This document shows positions 40,608 to 54,260 of a DNA stretch of 64,000 bases, in pieces. Both the position numbers and the translations under genes were made by a program. This stretch comes from Metopolophium dirhodum. Taxonomy: Eukaryota; Arthropoda; Insecta; Hemiptera; Aphididae. The notes under the pieces are model-generated. The model had not been told where the DNA came from. It saw nothing but the letters and a program-made list of their open reading frames with translations, and did no database searches. The DNA lies in contig NC_083564.1 in assembly GCF_019925205.1 (NCBI RefSeq), forward strand, positions 23,722,447 to 23,786,446, given 5' to 3'. How positions within the stretch are numbered: position 1 is the stretch's first letter; each line of letters opens with the position of its first letter.

Positions 40608-43600
40608 ATGGACAAATACGACAAAGCCTCTCAGCATATCAAAGGTAAACAAAGAGATAGATTTTCTGCTCAACGGAAAGACTGCCTACTGGCCCACTAC
40701 CATTACCACTTCTAATATTACTTCTATTGCGCCTCAAATAATTCCCAACGATTAAAACATTCAGATTATGCATACCTACCTACATTATTTACATATTAGT
40801 CATTCTCACCAACAGGTGTATTTTTAAAAATGCCATTGCTGATTGTACTTATCCCACATATGGTTGTTAAGTTATGTACACCAAAAATAATATTATTATT
40901 TTTACTAAAAAAGAGTGTATGTGTAGAATATTGTAGAAGTTTAAAATTATAATTTATGTATTCATAATATTATTTATAATTTTCTCGTGCATGCTCTACA
41001 CCTATATTTTTATTAAAATAAAATAATTTTTCGATTTTACTTAGATTATTTTGATATTAAACATTGGATATATTATTCAACTTACTTATTACCAGATGGT
41101 GTATTCTAAAATCCCCTTATAATATTTTTACTACAATTAACATTAAATATAATAAAAAACAGCAATTTTATAATTATTATTATTATTATTTTTTATTTAA
41201 AATTAAAATAGCCAATAGGTAAAACACCATAATATTATATGCTACGGTTTGGCCATATGTTTGAATAGTAGTTCATATCTGTCTCCACTGAAATAGTGAA
41301 ATTCAATTGTGATTTAGTACATATACTAGTACCTACTATTATAGTATCCTTTTGGTAACAAGTATATCAAACCTGATGAGTGCTCAGGAATTTTTTTTTT
41401 TTTTTTTTGGGGGGGGGGGTTAAAAATTTAGCAAATTGCTTGATCTAAAATTAAGAAATTTAATAATTAAATAAGTACATATATATTTGTCAAGTGTCCA
41501 TGTGAGGGTTGGTTGACCCCCCCCCCCCCCATTGAGCACGCCAATGATTTAAGCTATTAGGTAGTTTAACTTATTCAAATTCTAGAATTATTTCTGACTC
41601 AAATATTTTCAAGTGCTTATTGTTGTTTACCTTAAATTATTTAATTAAATTGTATAATTTTGAGTCAAAACATAATATAAAAAGTTTTAGTTAAGTTTTT
41701 TAGTTACTTTACATTTGTTATTAACTAATACTGTATACTGAATTTAACATAATTTTATGATGCCGACGTAACTGTGCAATAAAGAATCTTTTTTATTCTC
41801 CAAAATAATACAATGGCTAATTGTTGTAAAGATATACAATTGCAATTGCTTAAGCCTTATATCTAGGGAAACATTATAATTTATTATATTGAATATTTTG
41901 TGCATTTTATTTTGAATTACAGATTCTTTGAACACTAAAAATCTAGCTGAATGTCTATCACAAACAGGACGTTTTTCGTATTGTGCCTTATGTGCAACTT
42001 CCTTAAGCTGCCTATATAAATATCCTGCACATGTAGATTTTAAGTTGGACTGTTTACGTATACTATGTAATCATTTAAGACTAATGTTACAATTACCAAC
42101 TATGCGAGAAATGGCCAATTGTGAACTTCCCTTAGATGCCAAAGTATATGTTCGAGCTCTTAAAAAAGAAGAAGTACTTAAAGAAGGCATGATGATTATT
42201 GTACAAGACCTTCTACTGCTGGCCATTTCAAATGGTAAAGTTTATTTTCTATTATTACTTTTTTTATTTATTGTTATTATAAAACAATTATAACTATAAA
42301 ATAAAATATTTTAATATGCAAACAAAAGGATTTAAAGTAGGTAAGTATCTAACTATTTGAGTATTGTTATTAAAATTAAAGTTTGAAAATAAAACTTTTA
42401 ATTTTCATATAAAAAATAGTAATTGCTCAAAAGTTTTTTTATAATTTATTTGATTTTAATTAAATAAATGTTTTTTATAATTTGAAAAATAATTAATACC
42501 TATTGAATAAATGTTTTTTTTTTAAATTTATAATATGAATAATATTAAATAAATGTACTAAATGTAATTCATTTTGTTTCCTTTATACAATATTGTTAAA
42601 TAGGAAACTTTTTCTGTATCATATTAATTTAATTTAATGCTATTAAAAATACATTTTTAAATCATTGTTATATTTTTTAGGTATCTATGATGCTCGATGG
42701 AGAGTCCTTATATTATATGTTAATCGTGTGTTTGATCTTGATTTAAATACAGTAGATAATTTTGAGTTAAACGTTGTAAATTGTTTATCAAATTTTTTGC
42801 CAGTTCAAACTGAGTAAGTAATTTTGCACCTTATTTAAGTAAATATTTTGAACACTCCTTACACATATTTCAAAATTTAGACAAGAACAAGCTGATGCTG
42901 CTCGTCGTATTCGTGTATCAAAAACTAAACGTTTTGCAATGATTGGATTAGCATCGGTTGGTGGTGGAATTCTCCTTGGTTTAACTGGTGGATTGGCTGC
43001 TCCTCTTATTGGTGCAGGACTATCTAGTGTCATAGGAACATCTATTGTGGGAGCTATAGGCACAGTAGGTGGTACAGCTATTGTCGGATCACTTTTTGGT
43101 GTTGCAGGAGCAAGTTTAACTGGTAATTATTATAAGTAAAAAAAAAATAAATACAGTAACTAATTAAATTGTTTAAATTATGTATACTGAAACTATATGT
43201 ATTTTAGGATACAAAATGCATAAAAGAGTTGGTGACATAGAAGAGTTTCAATTTCGTAAACTGTCAACAGATACAGAAACTGGAGATATTCATTTACATA
43301 TTACTATTGTAATATCTGGATGGTTAAATGATGATATAGAAACCAGCTATAGTCAACCTTGGAAATATCTTCGAGTATTAATTCATTATATATTATGCAT
43401 TTATTTTATTAAATATATTATAGGTACACTTTAACAGGGTCATCTCCCACAAATATCGTCCGTCATGAAAATATATTTCTACAAAATGTCCTCTCTACTG
43501 TTCTATAGTATCAATAAATTTATAATTCCATAATTCCTGCAAATATATTATTAGCAAAACTCCCTCTGAAAAAATGTGTTTTTGTCAGCAGATACAAAAA

Positions 43601-46600
43601 GTATTTTAATTCTTTTTTGAATAAAAACCTTTCAAACAGGACATACTTAGTTAATTCAATATTCATTATAAATAATAACTATTTTACTGGACATTATTTA
43701 GATAATGTAAATTAAATGTATAACTGTCTATAATAAGTATTTCTGTTATAATTGTTTTGCCATTTTATTTAAAGTACCAATTTAACAAAATTTACATACT
43801 ATTCAGAATCACAAATACTTTTTTACAAATATCTGTCACACAGTACATTTTAATTCATACATTAAATTCAACTTCATTTTTAGGACAGCCCAGAACAGTA
43901 TTATCTACGATATGAATCTTCTTATCTGTTGGAGTTTGGAAAAGCTATGGAATACTTTTTTAGTTTTGCTGTTTCTGTAGCAGTTCAAGAATCTTTGAAG
44001 TATACTGTACTCTCAGGCCTGATGGCAGCTATTGCATGGCCTGCAGGAATTTTGGGATTGGCCTCTGTCATTGACAATCCATGGGGTGTGTGTTGTCGAC
44101 GATCAGCACAAGTTGGAAAACAATTAGCTGAAACACTACTTACACATAGTCATGGTAATCGTCCAGTAACATTGATTGGTTATAGCCTTGGCGCTCGAGT
44201 TATCTATTATTGTTTACGTGTAAGTATTTATTATTTAAAATAAAATGTAATATGAGATTTACAGATCTATTCTATTTTAGGAAATGTCTCAAAGAGAAAA
44301 ATGTCAAGGTATTGTCCAAGATGCTATCTTAATAGGCACTCCGTGTACTAGAAACTCTTCAGATTGGAACAAAATTACAGAAATTGTGGCTGGGAGAGTA
44401 GTGAATGCATATTGCAGGTATACTTAATATTTAGTCAATCAATTGTAATTGTATAATAAATAATAACAATAATATGATAATTATTAATTTATTTTGAATC
44501 AAATTTTAGGAGTGATTGGTTCCTGAAATTCCTGTATAGAACACTTTCTATGCACGCAAATGGAGTAGCTGGTCTTCAAGCTGTTCAATCAGTTAGTGAT
44601 AGAATAGAAAATATTGATTTGACTGATATTGTTTCAGGTAATAATTAATAAGTAATAACTACACATCAACCATGGTTTAGAATTTATTTTTAAATAAAAA
44701 TTTAATTAATTATGACCAATATTGTTTTAATTATAAACAAATCTATTTCCTTAAAATCTTTAGTATTAAATTCATTTTTAATTTGTAGGACATTTTGAGT
44801 ATCCACAAAAACTGACGGAGATTTTAATGTACATTGGAGTTAATGTAGATGCATCGGCAAAAGTTCAATTAATTACTACACAATCTATGCCGGAAGGAAT
44901 GTCAGAAAATTTAAAAATAAATGTGAGTTTATCAATGTTTAAAAAATTAACTTTTTTACCCGCCATTACCCATCTCTGGGTATGGAATTTTTAAGAGGGA
45001 CTACTAAATTTTTTTAAACTAAAGAAACGATATTTAATAAGGTGGGAAAGTGGGTGTCGATCTGCTGTACAATAGGTTACAAGTGGGTCACTGTAATGGA
45101 TAGTGTTGAATTTGAATTCAATGATATAATATCATAGTATAGAAAAAAAGATTCTGAGCAGAGATCTGTCAGCCTACCTAGGATATTTTATATTACCTAT
45201 ATTCATATTGTTACTATTAGAACGGTAGTCAGTTTAGTTATCATTCTTACTATTTTAATATTTTTTAACTGCTATTGTAAAATATAGTAGTCTTATATTA
45301 CATTTTCTTGCTTTTTGACCCAACAAATAAAACTTCGTTGACATTTATAAAAAAAATAACTAAAAAAATTAAAATTAAAAATGTCAATAAATAGATCAAA
45401 TCTAGTCAACTTATTTTTAAAATATTATCTAGTAAAGGAATTGATAAAATAAACATATGGTGTAAATTTCAAGTCTCTACAGTTATTGGTTATTGATTTA
45501 CATAAAATAAGAAAATCGCTACATGAGAAATTGAGAGACTATCCTATGTTGTAAATATTTGAACTTCTAACGCTCATAAAAATTAACTTTGAATTTTAGA
45601 GATTTTTTTTTGATAAAGGTATACAAAGGTATGAGGAATCTTGTATTAAATTTTCAAATCTTAGCTTTATAAAGAAAAATTTTTATGAATTTTTTATTCA
45701 AAATAATTTGCACATTTTCCTGATTTTTACATATTTTGTCAAATTTTGAACTTTTACTGATAACAAAAAAATTGCGATCATGGATTTTTAATAATTTTCA
45801 ATTAACAATATATTAAGAGCCTTCAAGTATTTTTACCCAACATATATGTATATGTATTGACATTTATAGAAAAAAAAAACTAAAAAAATTGGAAACTTAA
45901 AATGTCCGTAAACAATTCTGAACAAATTAAAATATTTAGAAAATGCTAATATAAACAACCAGTAAAAATTTCATGTATCTACAATCATTTATACCAAAAA
46001 CCAAAATCTATTTAGTGTAAAAATTACTGTTTTCTCTTAATTTTTGTTTTGTTTTCCCTGCGCTTTTGATAATTATTGGGAATTTTAAATTGTGTCCTCC
46101 CAAATGCACCAACTAGATTCACTTTCCCATTAAACAAGAAACTGTTGAAGGAAATCAAAGCAATTTTACTGCCCCAAACACAAAAAAAAACACATCATTA
46201 TAAAATCAATACTTTCAACGCTCTGCTCAGAATCTAAAATAAGCATTTTAAGAGCACAGCAGAAATTCTACTCCTAACATTTACCTGAAAAAGTTAATGA
46301 TAGGTGGTCAAAAAAATTGGGGGCCCCAAGGTTTTAACCCCCAAGCCCGGATTTCTCTCCCCACGGCCATGCACTTTAACCTAAAGCGTACATAGGCAAT
46401 TGCTTAATGGTACAACACCAATGATTTCATTTCATTAGATTAATTGATTCATATTTCTGGCTACTTGAATATTTTTAATATTCTATAAATAATCAATGAT
46501 TCGTTTTTGATTTCATAACCTGTACTCTGTAGCATTTAGAATTATATGTACATATTAAATCCATTTTTTAGCATTGTTGTTTCTTCTTCCGGCTTTTATA

Positions 46601-47081
46601 AGAGTTTTTTCTGCGATGGCTAAAATCACTTCACTTTCAATTTTGTTCTATGACTTTCCATTTTTATACTACGACAATTTCCACCTCTTTTTTGTATCTA
46701 TCTTTATTTTTTCTTAAAGCTACGGCATTTCAGTTTTGCAACTCATCATAGAAATGAGTGTGAATAATTGTCCTTCTATGAGACTGCAGTACAAATATTG
46801 TGCTAATCCATTCTGTACTAGTTTTAGTCTATAAAAACAAAGGAATGTATTATGCAGTAAAGCTAGTTTCTACAGGTCATACAATCTAAAAAGAAAAATA
46901 CCTAATATTCAATTTATTATATTTTAGCAATATTAAATAATAATGACTTATATTAGGTATGTTAAATTATTTTATGAAATTAATACATTTTTTTATTATA
47001 TAGGATAATTATACTGTCAAAAAATCAAAATCTGTAATTGATCTTACAATTATTGACACCAAAAAAAATGAGGCGCAATGA
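40608..47081 (+). CDS. TMCO4: TMCO4 homologue (DUF726 alpha/beta-hydrolase-fold membrane protein), complete, 10 exons, 567 aa
   Basis: Members of this family are membrane proteins with a serine-hydrolase-like fold; their substrate is not settled. Exons: 40608-40644, 41923-42234, 42681-42813, 42881-43122, 43208-43374, 43884-44219, 44281-44417, 44510-44637, 44789-44922, 47004-47081. All are GT-AG with closing phases, ending TGA. Residues 13-160 are the helical N-terminal part. Residues about 180-240 are a long Gly/Ala/Ile-rich hydrophobic stretch (FAMIGLASVGGG...), typical of the family's membrane hairpins. HITIVISGWL at about 275 starts the hydrolase core. GYSLG at 396-400 gives the nucleophile elbow, Ser398. 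LIGTPCTRN and NAYCRSDWFLKFLYR follow, matching the C-terminal core. The predicted length is a little shorter than human TMCO4. Intron 9 holds a repeat. A candidate AATAAA lies at 47341-47346. Identity is secure; activity is inferred. Confidence 0.92.
41391..41530. repeat. Homopolymer-bounded insert in TMCO4 intron 1 (T18 G11 ... C14)
   Basis: A run of 18 T and 11 G at 41391-41419 is matched about 100 bases later by 14 C at 41517-41530. Just outside lie tgagtgctca and tgagcacgcc, which are loosely inverted. This looks like a decayed hAT-type miniature element with G/C-rich arms, but no clear target duplication remains. Confidence 0.4.
44985..46250 (-). repeat. Long copy of the dispersed AT-rich repeat in TMCO4 intron 9
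   Basis: Read on the minus strand it shares the word order of the copies near 14000 and 54600: rattcctcatacc, then ctgctcagaatc, ttgaattcaaattcaacact, ccattacagtgacccacttg and a tgtacagcag word. It also holds an internal direct duplication: 45295-45520 and 45835-46040 both run 'ttgacattta', an A-rich 'aactaaaaaaatt' stretch, 'aaaatgtc..taaa' and then 'tttca.gt.tctaca'. This accounts for most of the unusually long 2.1 kb intron 9. Boundaries are approximate. Confidence 0.6.
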
Positions 47082-49578
47082 CTGTTTTATCTGGTAATAC
47101 ATATCGAGCTTATTTCTTCACTTCAATATCATATTAAACAATATTTTAAAACTTGTTTACGAAAAAAAAATTTACTATTGTATTGCAATTTAAAAGTTTG
47201 CATGAATAATTTATAATAACATGGTGCTTTAAAAATTATCGAAATTAGTAAATCATTTAATATATTAGGCATAAATCAAAATTTTTTTAAACATTCTTTT
47301 GAAGGAGCTTATTTTGAATTTTTAAATTTTTAATTACATTAATAAACAAATTATTTTTTATAAATCGGTTTGATAAAATATTTTTTTATAAAATATTTTC
47401 TTATATATTATATATTTAATAAAATAAATAACTATTAAAACATTATATTATCAATAAAAAATAATATTTATTAACTTCTAAACAGCTAAAAACGATTAGA
47501 TGATAAAAAATGTATTTACTGTTGGTGTTCCTATTACCATTAATAACATGTTGTCATGTTCCAAAGATTTAATATCAATCAATTTTTTATGTTTATTCCT
47601 TAAATTGTATCTTTAATTGGGGTATTATGATAAATACACATGACTTTCCAATAATTGAGATCACAATGTTATACTTATTGTTAAATTCAATAACAAAGAC
47701 ATATTATCTTTAGTTATAACTTATAACCAGTGCCTCAAGTTTGTGCTGTTTTTATAATTCTCTAGCCACCTGTTACTAGCTTTAAATTGTTTGTCTCCTA
47801 ATAATTTAGTAAAATGTTCTGCTTTTTTTCACCATATTATGACCCTCAATACTGACATAAGCATCTTGCATTTCTTAAACCATATTCACGTATTCTTTTT
47901 TTGCGCTCGAATATTCTCTTGCGATCACTTGAAAAGTTCAAATCAGTTTCCCTTCTATATTTTATTATCGTAGATAGTGTACTTGCTGGTATTAAAAATT
48001 CTTCATCAATATCCTTCTTCTTTCTTCTAATTTTTACTGATTTTAGCATTCTTTGTTTTTCACCAATGTTAGTAAAAGTATAAGTTTTTTTTTAATTACG
48101 GGAAATCTGATTTTACAACAAGTAACACAACTGTACACATGACCGATAAATTTCAATTGACAATACCTAACCGTATGAAATCAAACACAATTGATTTAGT
48201 TACTTTATTGTTTGATTTCTAATTAACTACTACTCAAACCACAATAGAGAATAATTGTTTATGTCATTAAAAAACTTTATAAATATTTATTAATTGTTAA
48301 AAATTATAAAAAAAAAAAGTTACTAAGAGAAAGTATAACGAATAAATTTAGTAAGTAAAAAGTTTTAAAGCATTCCGTGCAATCTCAACCATTTAGAAAT
48401 ATACTAATTATTTAATTTTACTGTCATTATACAATATTTTTAATTTAACATTAATTAATAATTAATATAATTATGTTTTGTATTGATATTTATAAAAGAA
48501 AAAAGTTGTTATCTATTAAGTTATTATGGTATAATTTATTTATCTAGAACTATACATTTAATTTTCTGTTTACATGGGAAGTATAACTATAAATTTGGGA
48601 ACATAATAATTTAACTCTTATAAATTATTTATTTCACTTACAATTTATGAATTGGGTATTTTCTTTAAATAAATGTTTTTTGTTTGTTCACTATTTTACA
48701 CTGTTGTTCATACTATATAATAAACAAGCAACTGTGTGTCCTTTAGTTGGTTACTATTTTAGTACTCTGTTATAACTATTATGTATAAATTTACACAAAT
48801 AATTATATAAAAAATAAAACAATTACAATTTGATTTTTAAATTTTTTTTCAAATATATTTTTAAAATAAGCAATTTTTTAAATTGTAATCAAGATATTAA
48901 TATTTATCTAAAAACGGACGTTTAAAATGATTTAGTAAATCAAATGTATGTTACAACATTTATAGAATACCATAATTTAATTTTTGTACAAAAATTATTA
49001 TACAATGCATCACACTGTCACTGTAAGCTATTAAACATGCCTTGTATATTGAGTAACATCATTACGTCTAAAATTGGAAAAATAAAATTTAAAATGAATA
49101 CAAAATTAAATTAAATCACGACTAAGTAACAAAAAATAAAAATAAATTAACTTAAATAAATATTTAAGAAATTATCGAATTAATATTTTGTGTTAACTTT
49201 TCAAAACGTCCTATATTAACTTTTGTGTTGTAAGCGTGACTTATTTTATATATGGTAATTATTATTAAATATTTTAAAGGTAACAATATGTCATTTATGT
49301 ATTTTCACTGTTTGTTAAAGTTTTATTGTATAATATATTATAAATAATAGTATTTATATTATATGTTTTCATGTTTTTTTTTCTGGAATGTGTTGTTACT
49401 TTTCATAATGCACTTGATTGAAATATTGAATAAACTAATCATGATGGGGTACAATAACATTTGTTATAAAAGTGCTTATATTACATTTGACTAGAGGCAG
49501 CGGCAAACAGTTGTATCTAATTTAATGTTGGATGTGATGTCTATAATTAACATCCTTCTGTGAATATATTTAATGCGC
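47082..49578. other. Convergent spacer between TMCO4 and UPF0047
   Basis: AT-rich; it contains both 3' ends and the transposase relic listed next. Candidate polyadenylation words are AATAAA at 47341 for TMCO4 and TTTATT at 49322-49327 for the minus-strand gene. Nothing else recognisable. Confidence 0.6.
47706..48060 (-). pseudogene. Pogo/Tigger-type transposase fragment, decayed
   Basis: The minus strand encodes RRKKKDIDEEFLIPASTLST followed by IIKYRRETDLNFSSDRKRI, which matches the CENP-B/pogo N-terminal helix-turn-helix (the family's '..ypIPKSTLSTIlKnre..' pattern). After a frameshift and stops, another frame gives MVKK, then TKLLGDKQFKASNRWLENYK, which matches the second DNA-binding helix-turn-helix (Tc5/CENP-B type). 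The catalytic DDE part is missing. It is a truncated, frameshifted copy; I have described it as found, with breaks. The family call is good, the exact ends are uncertain. Confidence 0.7.
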
Positions 49579-52108
49579 CTAACTGCTTAATGAAGCCATA
49601 GGCGAGGACGGAGACATTGGTGATCGGTTACAATCACTTGCAGATGAATTTGGTGATCCATTTAATGTAATCACTAGCTTTCGACTACCAGCTTGATTTC
49701 GATGCTCACACAGCCAAATACCTTGCCATGTGCCAAGATTCAATTTTCCTTCAGTTATGGGTACTGTTATTGATGAACCAAGAAAACATGCTTTTACATG
49801 GGCGGGCTAAAAATAATAATAACAGTTTATTGAGTATTTTAATAAAATGAAAATATGTTTATTATAAAAAGCTTAAGTAATTTTAGAGAAATTAGTTTTT
49901 TAAAAAAGTAATTAATTTACCATGTCATCTGGTCCTTCACACGAGTGTCGATAAGGTAAACCCTAAAAATAAACATATTGCACATAATTTATAGTAGTTA
50001 ATAAATATGTGAACTATATACTAAATTAAAATGTCTATAAAAACTAAACAACTGTACCAAATCTATATTCATCCCAAATACCAATTTAAATAATGGTTTT
50101 AAATAATAAATATCATTATTATGGGATATGTTTTTACTTTAAATGATATATTTTTGCATTTTAATTAAAATTATGAAATGTATTCTAATTTATCTTAATC
50201 TGTATAAATGACTGCTTAAGTAGCAGCTGAACTCGTATGAATTAAGTTTAACTGAATCGAACAATCAATAAAAATGTATGGTTGAAAACCACAATTTTTT
50301 TCTTGTATTTTTTACCAACACTTATACTGAAGAATTATTATTATATACATATAAAAAATTATTTAGGTAGTTTCGGAAGCCTCAAGAAATGTATTAGTTT
50401 TACATTTAGAATTATAAATTATAATATTTAATAATCATTTTAAACTTTACTGTCTGCTAGTTTTTATCATTACTTACTTCTGGTACAATTTTATTCAACA
50501 TCATCTCCATATCATCTCTAAACAAATAATTTAACATGTTTATTATAATTTTTCTATAAAACAATAATTTTTAATAAAATCTGAATAAAATGGAAATCTT
50601 TTAATTTGTTCCTTGCCATTTTATTTCCAACAGATTTTAATAGATATGTATATCATTCTTACCGAACATTTGGATCCCAACTTTCATTAATGGCAAGGCT
50701 AGCTGATGTATGCAAAACTAAAAAAATTAAATGTGAATAATTAATAATTGGTTTATTTAAGTAGATACCTATGTATGTTCTATGTTACCAATGCTTTTCT
50801 TTCTTTTTATTCATGTTTTTTTATATACACAAAAATCCAAAAAGTCAACCACATTTTTACCTCATTTTCCCTAATTTTTTTTTCTCAAAATGTTCCATAA
50901 TTTTTACAATTTTTAATCATTCGTTTAATTTTTCTGTGTATGTCTTACCAATGTCACAGAAATGAGTGCTAATACTGATACAATTTAACCAAAATTCTTA
51001 ATTTTTTAACATTTTATCTATTTTAGTGAATAAGCAGAATTTTTACTGATAAAAAAATTGTATAGATGGCTCATCTTTTTCTAATAATGAATGTAAAAAA
51101 GTGAAAAATTCAAATGTGGATCAAATCAAGTTTACATTTTGATACAATAAGTCTAGGCATAAAGTAGATGGAAAATGGGGTAATGCTGTTTTAAAAGTTG
51201 GTAAATATTCTTATTGCTAAGTTAGTTGACTTTTCGAATTTTCGAGGTTATTGGAAAAATGAGAAGACATTGGTGGTACAGAATTAGGTATTAGATAATT
51301 TATTTAAGTCTAAATGGATATAATATTTACTAATAATTAATTCAATTCACCAATACACCTTTAAAGAAATTAAAATTAGTGAGACATTAACATAAGAAAT
51401 TATAAAAGCTGTTATGTAATTATACATTAATATTGCATTTTAATTTAACGTTTAAATGACATTGAACGGATGAAGACAATTTATATGTTTTATGACTCTA
51501 TTTAAATATTGTTATAATATATGTTATGAATAAATTTAAAAATAAATAACCTTATACATCATTTAAAAATCATAGACAAACAAATAAATAATTTAATACA
51601 ATTAATTATTCAAGGTAGGTAATCAAGTTTAATGAAAAATACCAAGTATAGGTAATTTGTGTGGAGTACAATTTTTATATGTGCTTAATATGTAAGGGTA
51701 CATGTATTAAAAATCACAATCCCATCATTAGAAACACTCAACTTGAAAATGGCATGAAAAATGTACTGTATCGACTATTTATTATCAATCAAAATATTAA
51801 TATCTGTCACTCTATATTGACTATAATAATATTATAGTACTTATATGTTATTATTTGTGATGTAACTACTGCTGAACAGTTACGCAAATGATTTATGGGT
51901 ATGGAAATCGGCAGCTGAGTGTAGGTATAGAATATTTTAAACGCTTACTTTGTATGTGGCATAAACCAACAGAGAATTGAGATATTTCTGGTATTTGTTT
52001 AAGAATTTCTTCAGTTACTAAATGTACGCCCCTGTGTTGTGGTCTTAGATTAATTTTGCGTTGAAACCACGCAGAGCCAATTTGGATTCCTCGACTCGAT
52101 GATGCCAT
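49579..52108 (-). CDS. UPF0047 / YjbQ-family protein, complete, 5 exons, 174 aa
   Basis: Small soluble protein family found in bacteria, plants, fungi and some animals. Bacterial members have been named secondary thiamine-phosphate synthase from weak activity; the real role is open. Exons: 52108-51949, 50717-50663, 50517-50478, 49962-49921, 49806-49579, all GT-AG and in phase, ending TAG. Family signatures in order: GSAWFQRKINLRPQHRGVHL at about 11-30, HTSASLAINE at 56-65, DPNVRDDME near 70, YRHSCEGPDDMPAH at 89-102, and LGTWQGIWLCEHR at 123-135. The conserved His56, His91 and His102 and Glu94 are present, which are likely metal or active-site ligands. The start is the ATG at 52108; the frame upstream to 52177 opens on GTG only. 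A Ser/Pro-rich tail from about 150 makes it about 30 residues longer than usual. Five spliced exons show it is a host gene, not contamination. Confidence 0.92.
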
Positions 52109-54260
52109 TCCCAAGTATTTGCATTCACAACAAAAATTATAGCCTGTCGGTAAAACATGCAATATTATAGTATTCACAATAATATATTAAACACATTCGT
52201 TTTCATAATTTAATAATAAATTGTTCAGTTACAATATAATAGGTAGGCAAGTGAATAACAAATTAGCCGTCTAAAGGACAAAGTTATCACTTACAACGGT
52301 CATCGCTTAGTATACATTTCGTAGTGTGCGTTTAACGTTTAAAGTCCAATGCATGTAGATAAAATAAATAAATGTGTTTGAAATTCACAAAAAAAAACAC
52401 GAATACGGAATAATTCGTTTGATTTCGCACTTGACTAATCTAAAAAGTAAAAATTTCCAAAAGACGAGATTACACGCAAAAAAAAAAATGTATCAAAACA
52501 AATTTTCAGACAGTGTGACTTTGGGAAACACTAAATTCCCATTTTCCGATAGTGGTTTTGCCAACCGTCACAGTAACAGCGGCGGGGCGCCGGTGCAGCG
52601 CCAATAGACTTTTGAATTTAACAAAAATTGACTGTCGATACATTTCATGTTTTATGTATTGTAATAATAATTTATAACACACGCCACCTGATTCGAATCG
52701 CGAAATTAAGCCGCATACTTTTTGCTATCATGTCATATTGAAATATTAGACATAATTCGTTCAAATTTACAATTCACAATATTGTACAATTACAAATTTA
52801 GATGATTAGTCCGCAACTGACCAGACACGGGTCAGTGGTACTTGTATACTATAATATAGGCGTTTGGCAAATAATAGGTACACAAATTAAATGCAGGACA
52901 TGTAAATCAAAACAATCGTACCCATAATAAAACATATGTTGAATTACATAATATTTTATTATATAGATTTATTTTTTGATTACCACATGGTAGGTATGTT
53001 AATGATGGCTGGTCAAAATAATAAAGTAAATTCATAAAAACAACAAATATAAATTTGGTTAGTCAAACGAAGTAAAAAAAAATGTTAGACTAGTTCTATA
53101 TTATTCTGCAGCAGAGGTACCTATTCAAACTTTTTCATTCCACGGCTCCATCGTTTCTTCAAAACATTTTGGCGGCTCTCAAATTTTTAGTATAAGGACA
53201 CAGAGTGAAAAATACATTTTAACGATTAATTATTTATAATATAAATATATTGGTGTATATATGTTACAAATAAATCAATATTATATCCAGTGGTCGAAAT
53301 GGCTCAAGTTGCCAACACTTCGAGCACTTATTATATCAAGATAACAAATTTATTAGTATTTAATTACGAGTAGAAAACTGAAATTAAATGTCTAATGTTT
53401 ACAATAAAATAATACATAATATTATATAGCCGCGACGCACAGACTGTTGCGGTACAGTTTTGAAAACCGCCCAACACGTCTATAAAATAAAACTATAAAA
53501 TAGTACCTAAACTCAGTAGACTTATCATACATATATCATATATATATTATATAAATTATAGAGATATAAGTATACAACATAATATACCTATAGAGCGCTG
53601 ATTTTTATGCAATTCCATATGGTATTTTCCTTTTCACGTTTATGACATCTTTGTCAGTAATCTTTACAAATTCTAATATAGTTTGAAGCTCTAACATCGA
53701 TCTCTTTCGCATTATACTGCATATTTAATGGTTATTACACATTTCTGTATATTTTGATAAGATTAAAAATGCATATCAGAGCAAAAATGTATAAAATAAT
53801 ATTTTTTCAAGCATAAAATTGAATTATACATTTTCTAGACACTATAGTAATATAATAATATTATTATTATTTTTAAACAAAACCCTTCAACGGTTATATG
53901 GTTGTTAGCTGCGTACAGTTTATAGTGCATATTCTGTAGGCACTTATAAGTTATAATTGATTATTGATTATTCATTTTCATAATATTAAATTATAAATTA
54001 CAACATTTTTTTGTTTGTAGATACTAATAAATAATAATAATAATTATAAGTTATTTAATTTGTCTTAATTACTTTTGAGTCATGACTTTATAAACTATTA
54101 CCTAAATTGTGAATTTTTCACCATATTACACAATTTAAAGTTTTTTTCTTGCATACTTGTTGCATATTTTCACGATTTTGACTGAATATATTATGTGGCA
54201 TAATTTAACACTTTTTAGTGCATACAAATCGGCGCTCTACATATAAGATATTATATTGAT
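52109..54260. other. 5' flank of the UPF0047 gene and AT-rich spacer
   Basis: The first 500 bases should hold the promoter and 5' end of the minus-strand UPF0047 gene; a short GC-richer patch at 52560-52605 (gcggggcgccggtgcagcgc) may mark it. A 77-codon plus-strand frame at 52374-52607 is low-complexity and not credible. A broken element piece starts near 53110 with 'cattccacggctccatcg'. Confidence 0.45.
53591..54239. mobile_element. TIR element, about 649 bp, non-coding
   Basis: Left end tagagcgctgatttttatgc and right end (opposite strand) tagagcgccgatttgtatgc are 18 of 20 identical. A TAGAG terminus fits the hAT pattern. I could not find a clear 8-bp target duplication (outer bases tataccta versus catataag), so the superfamily is less certain. 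The inside is AT-rich without open frames. Confidence 0.65.

Noticed and set aside
46300..46380. GC-rich piece 'gggggccccaaggtttt ... ccacggccatgc' in TMCO4 intron 9
   Set aside because: Looks like one end of a broken transposon, but no matching second end was found.
52109..52177. Upstream extension of the UPF0047 first exon
   Set aside because: The frame there opens on GTG, not ATG; the first real ATG is 52108 and begins just before the conserved block.
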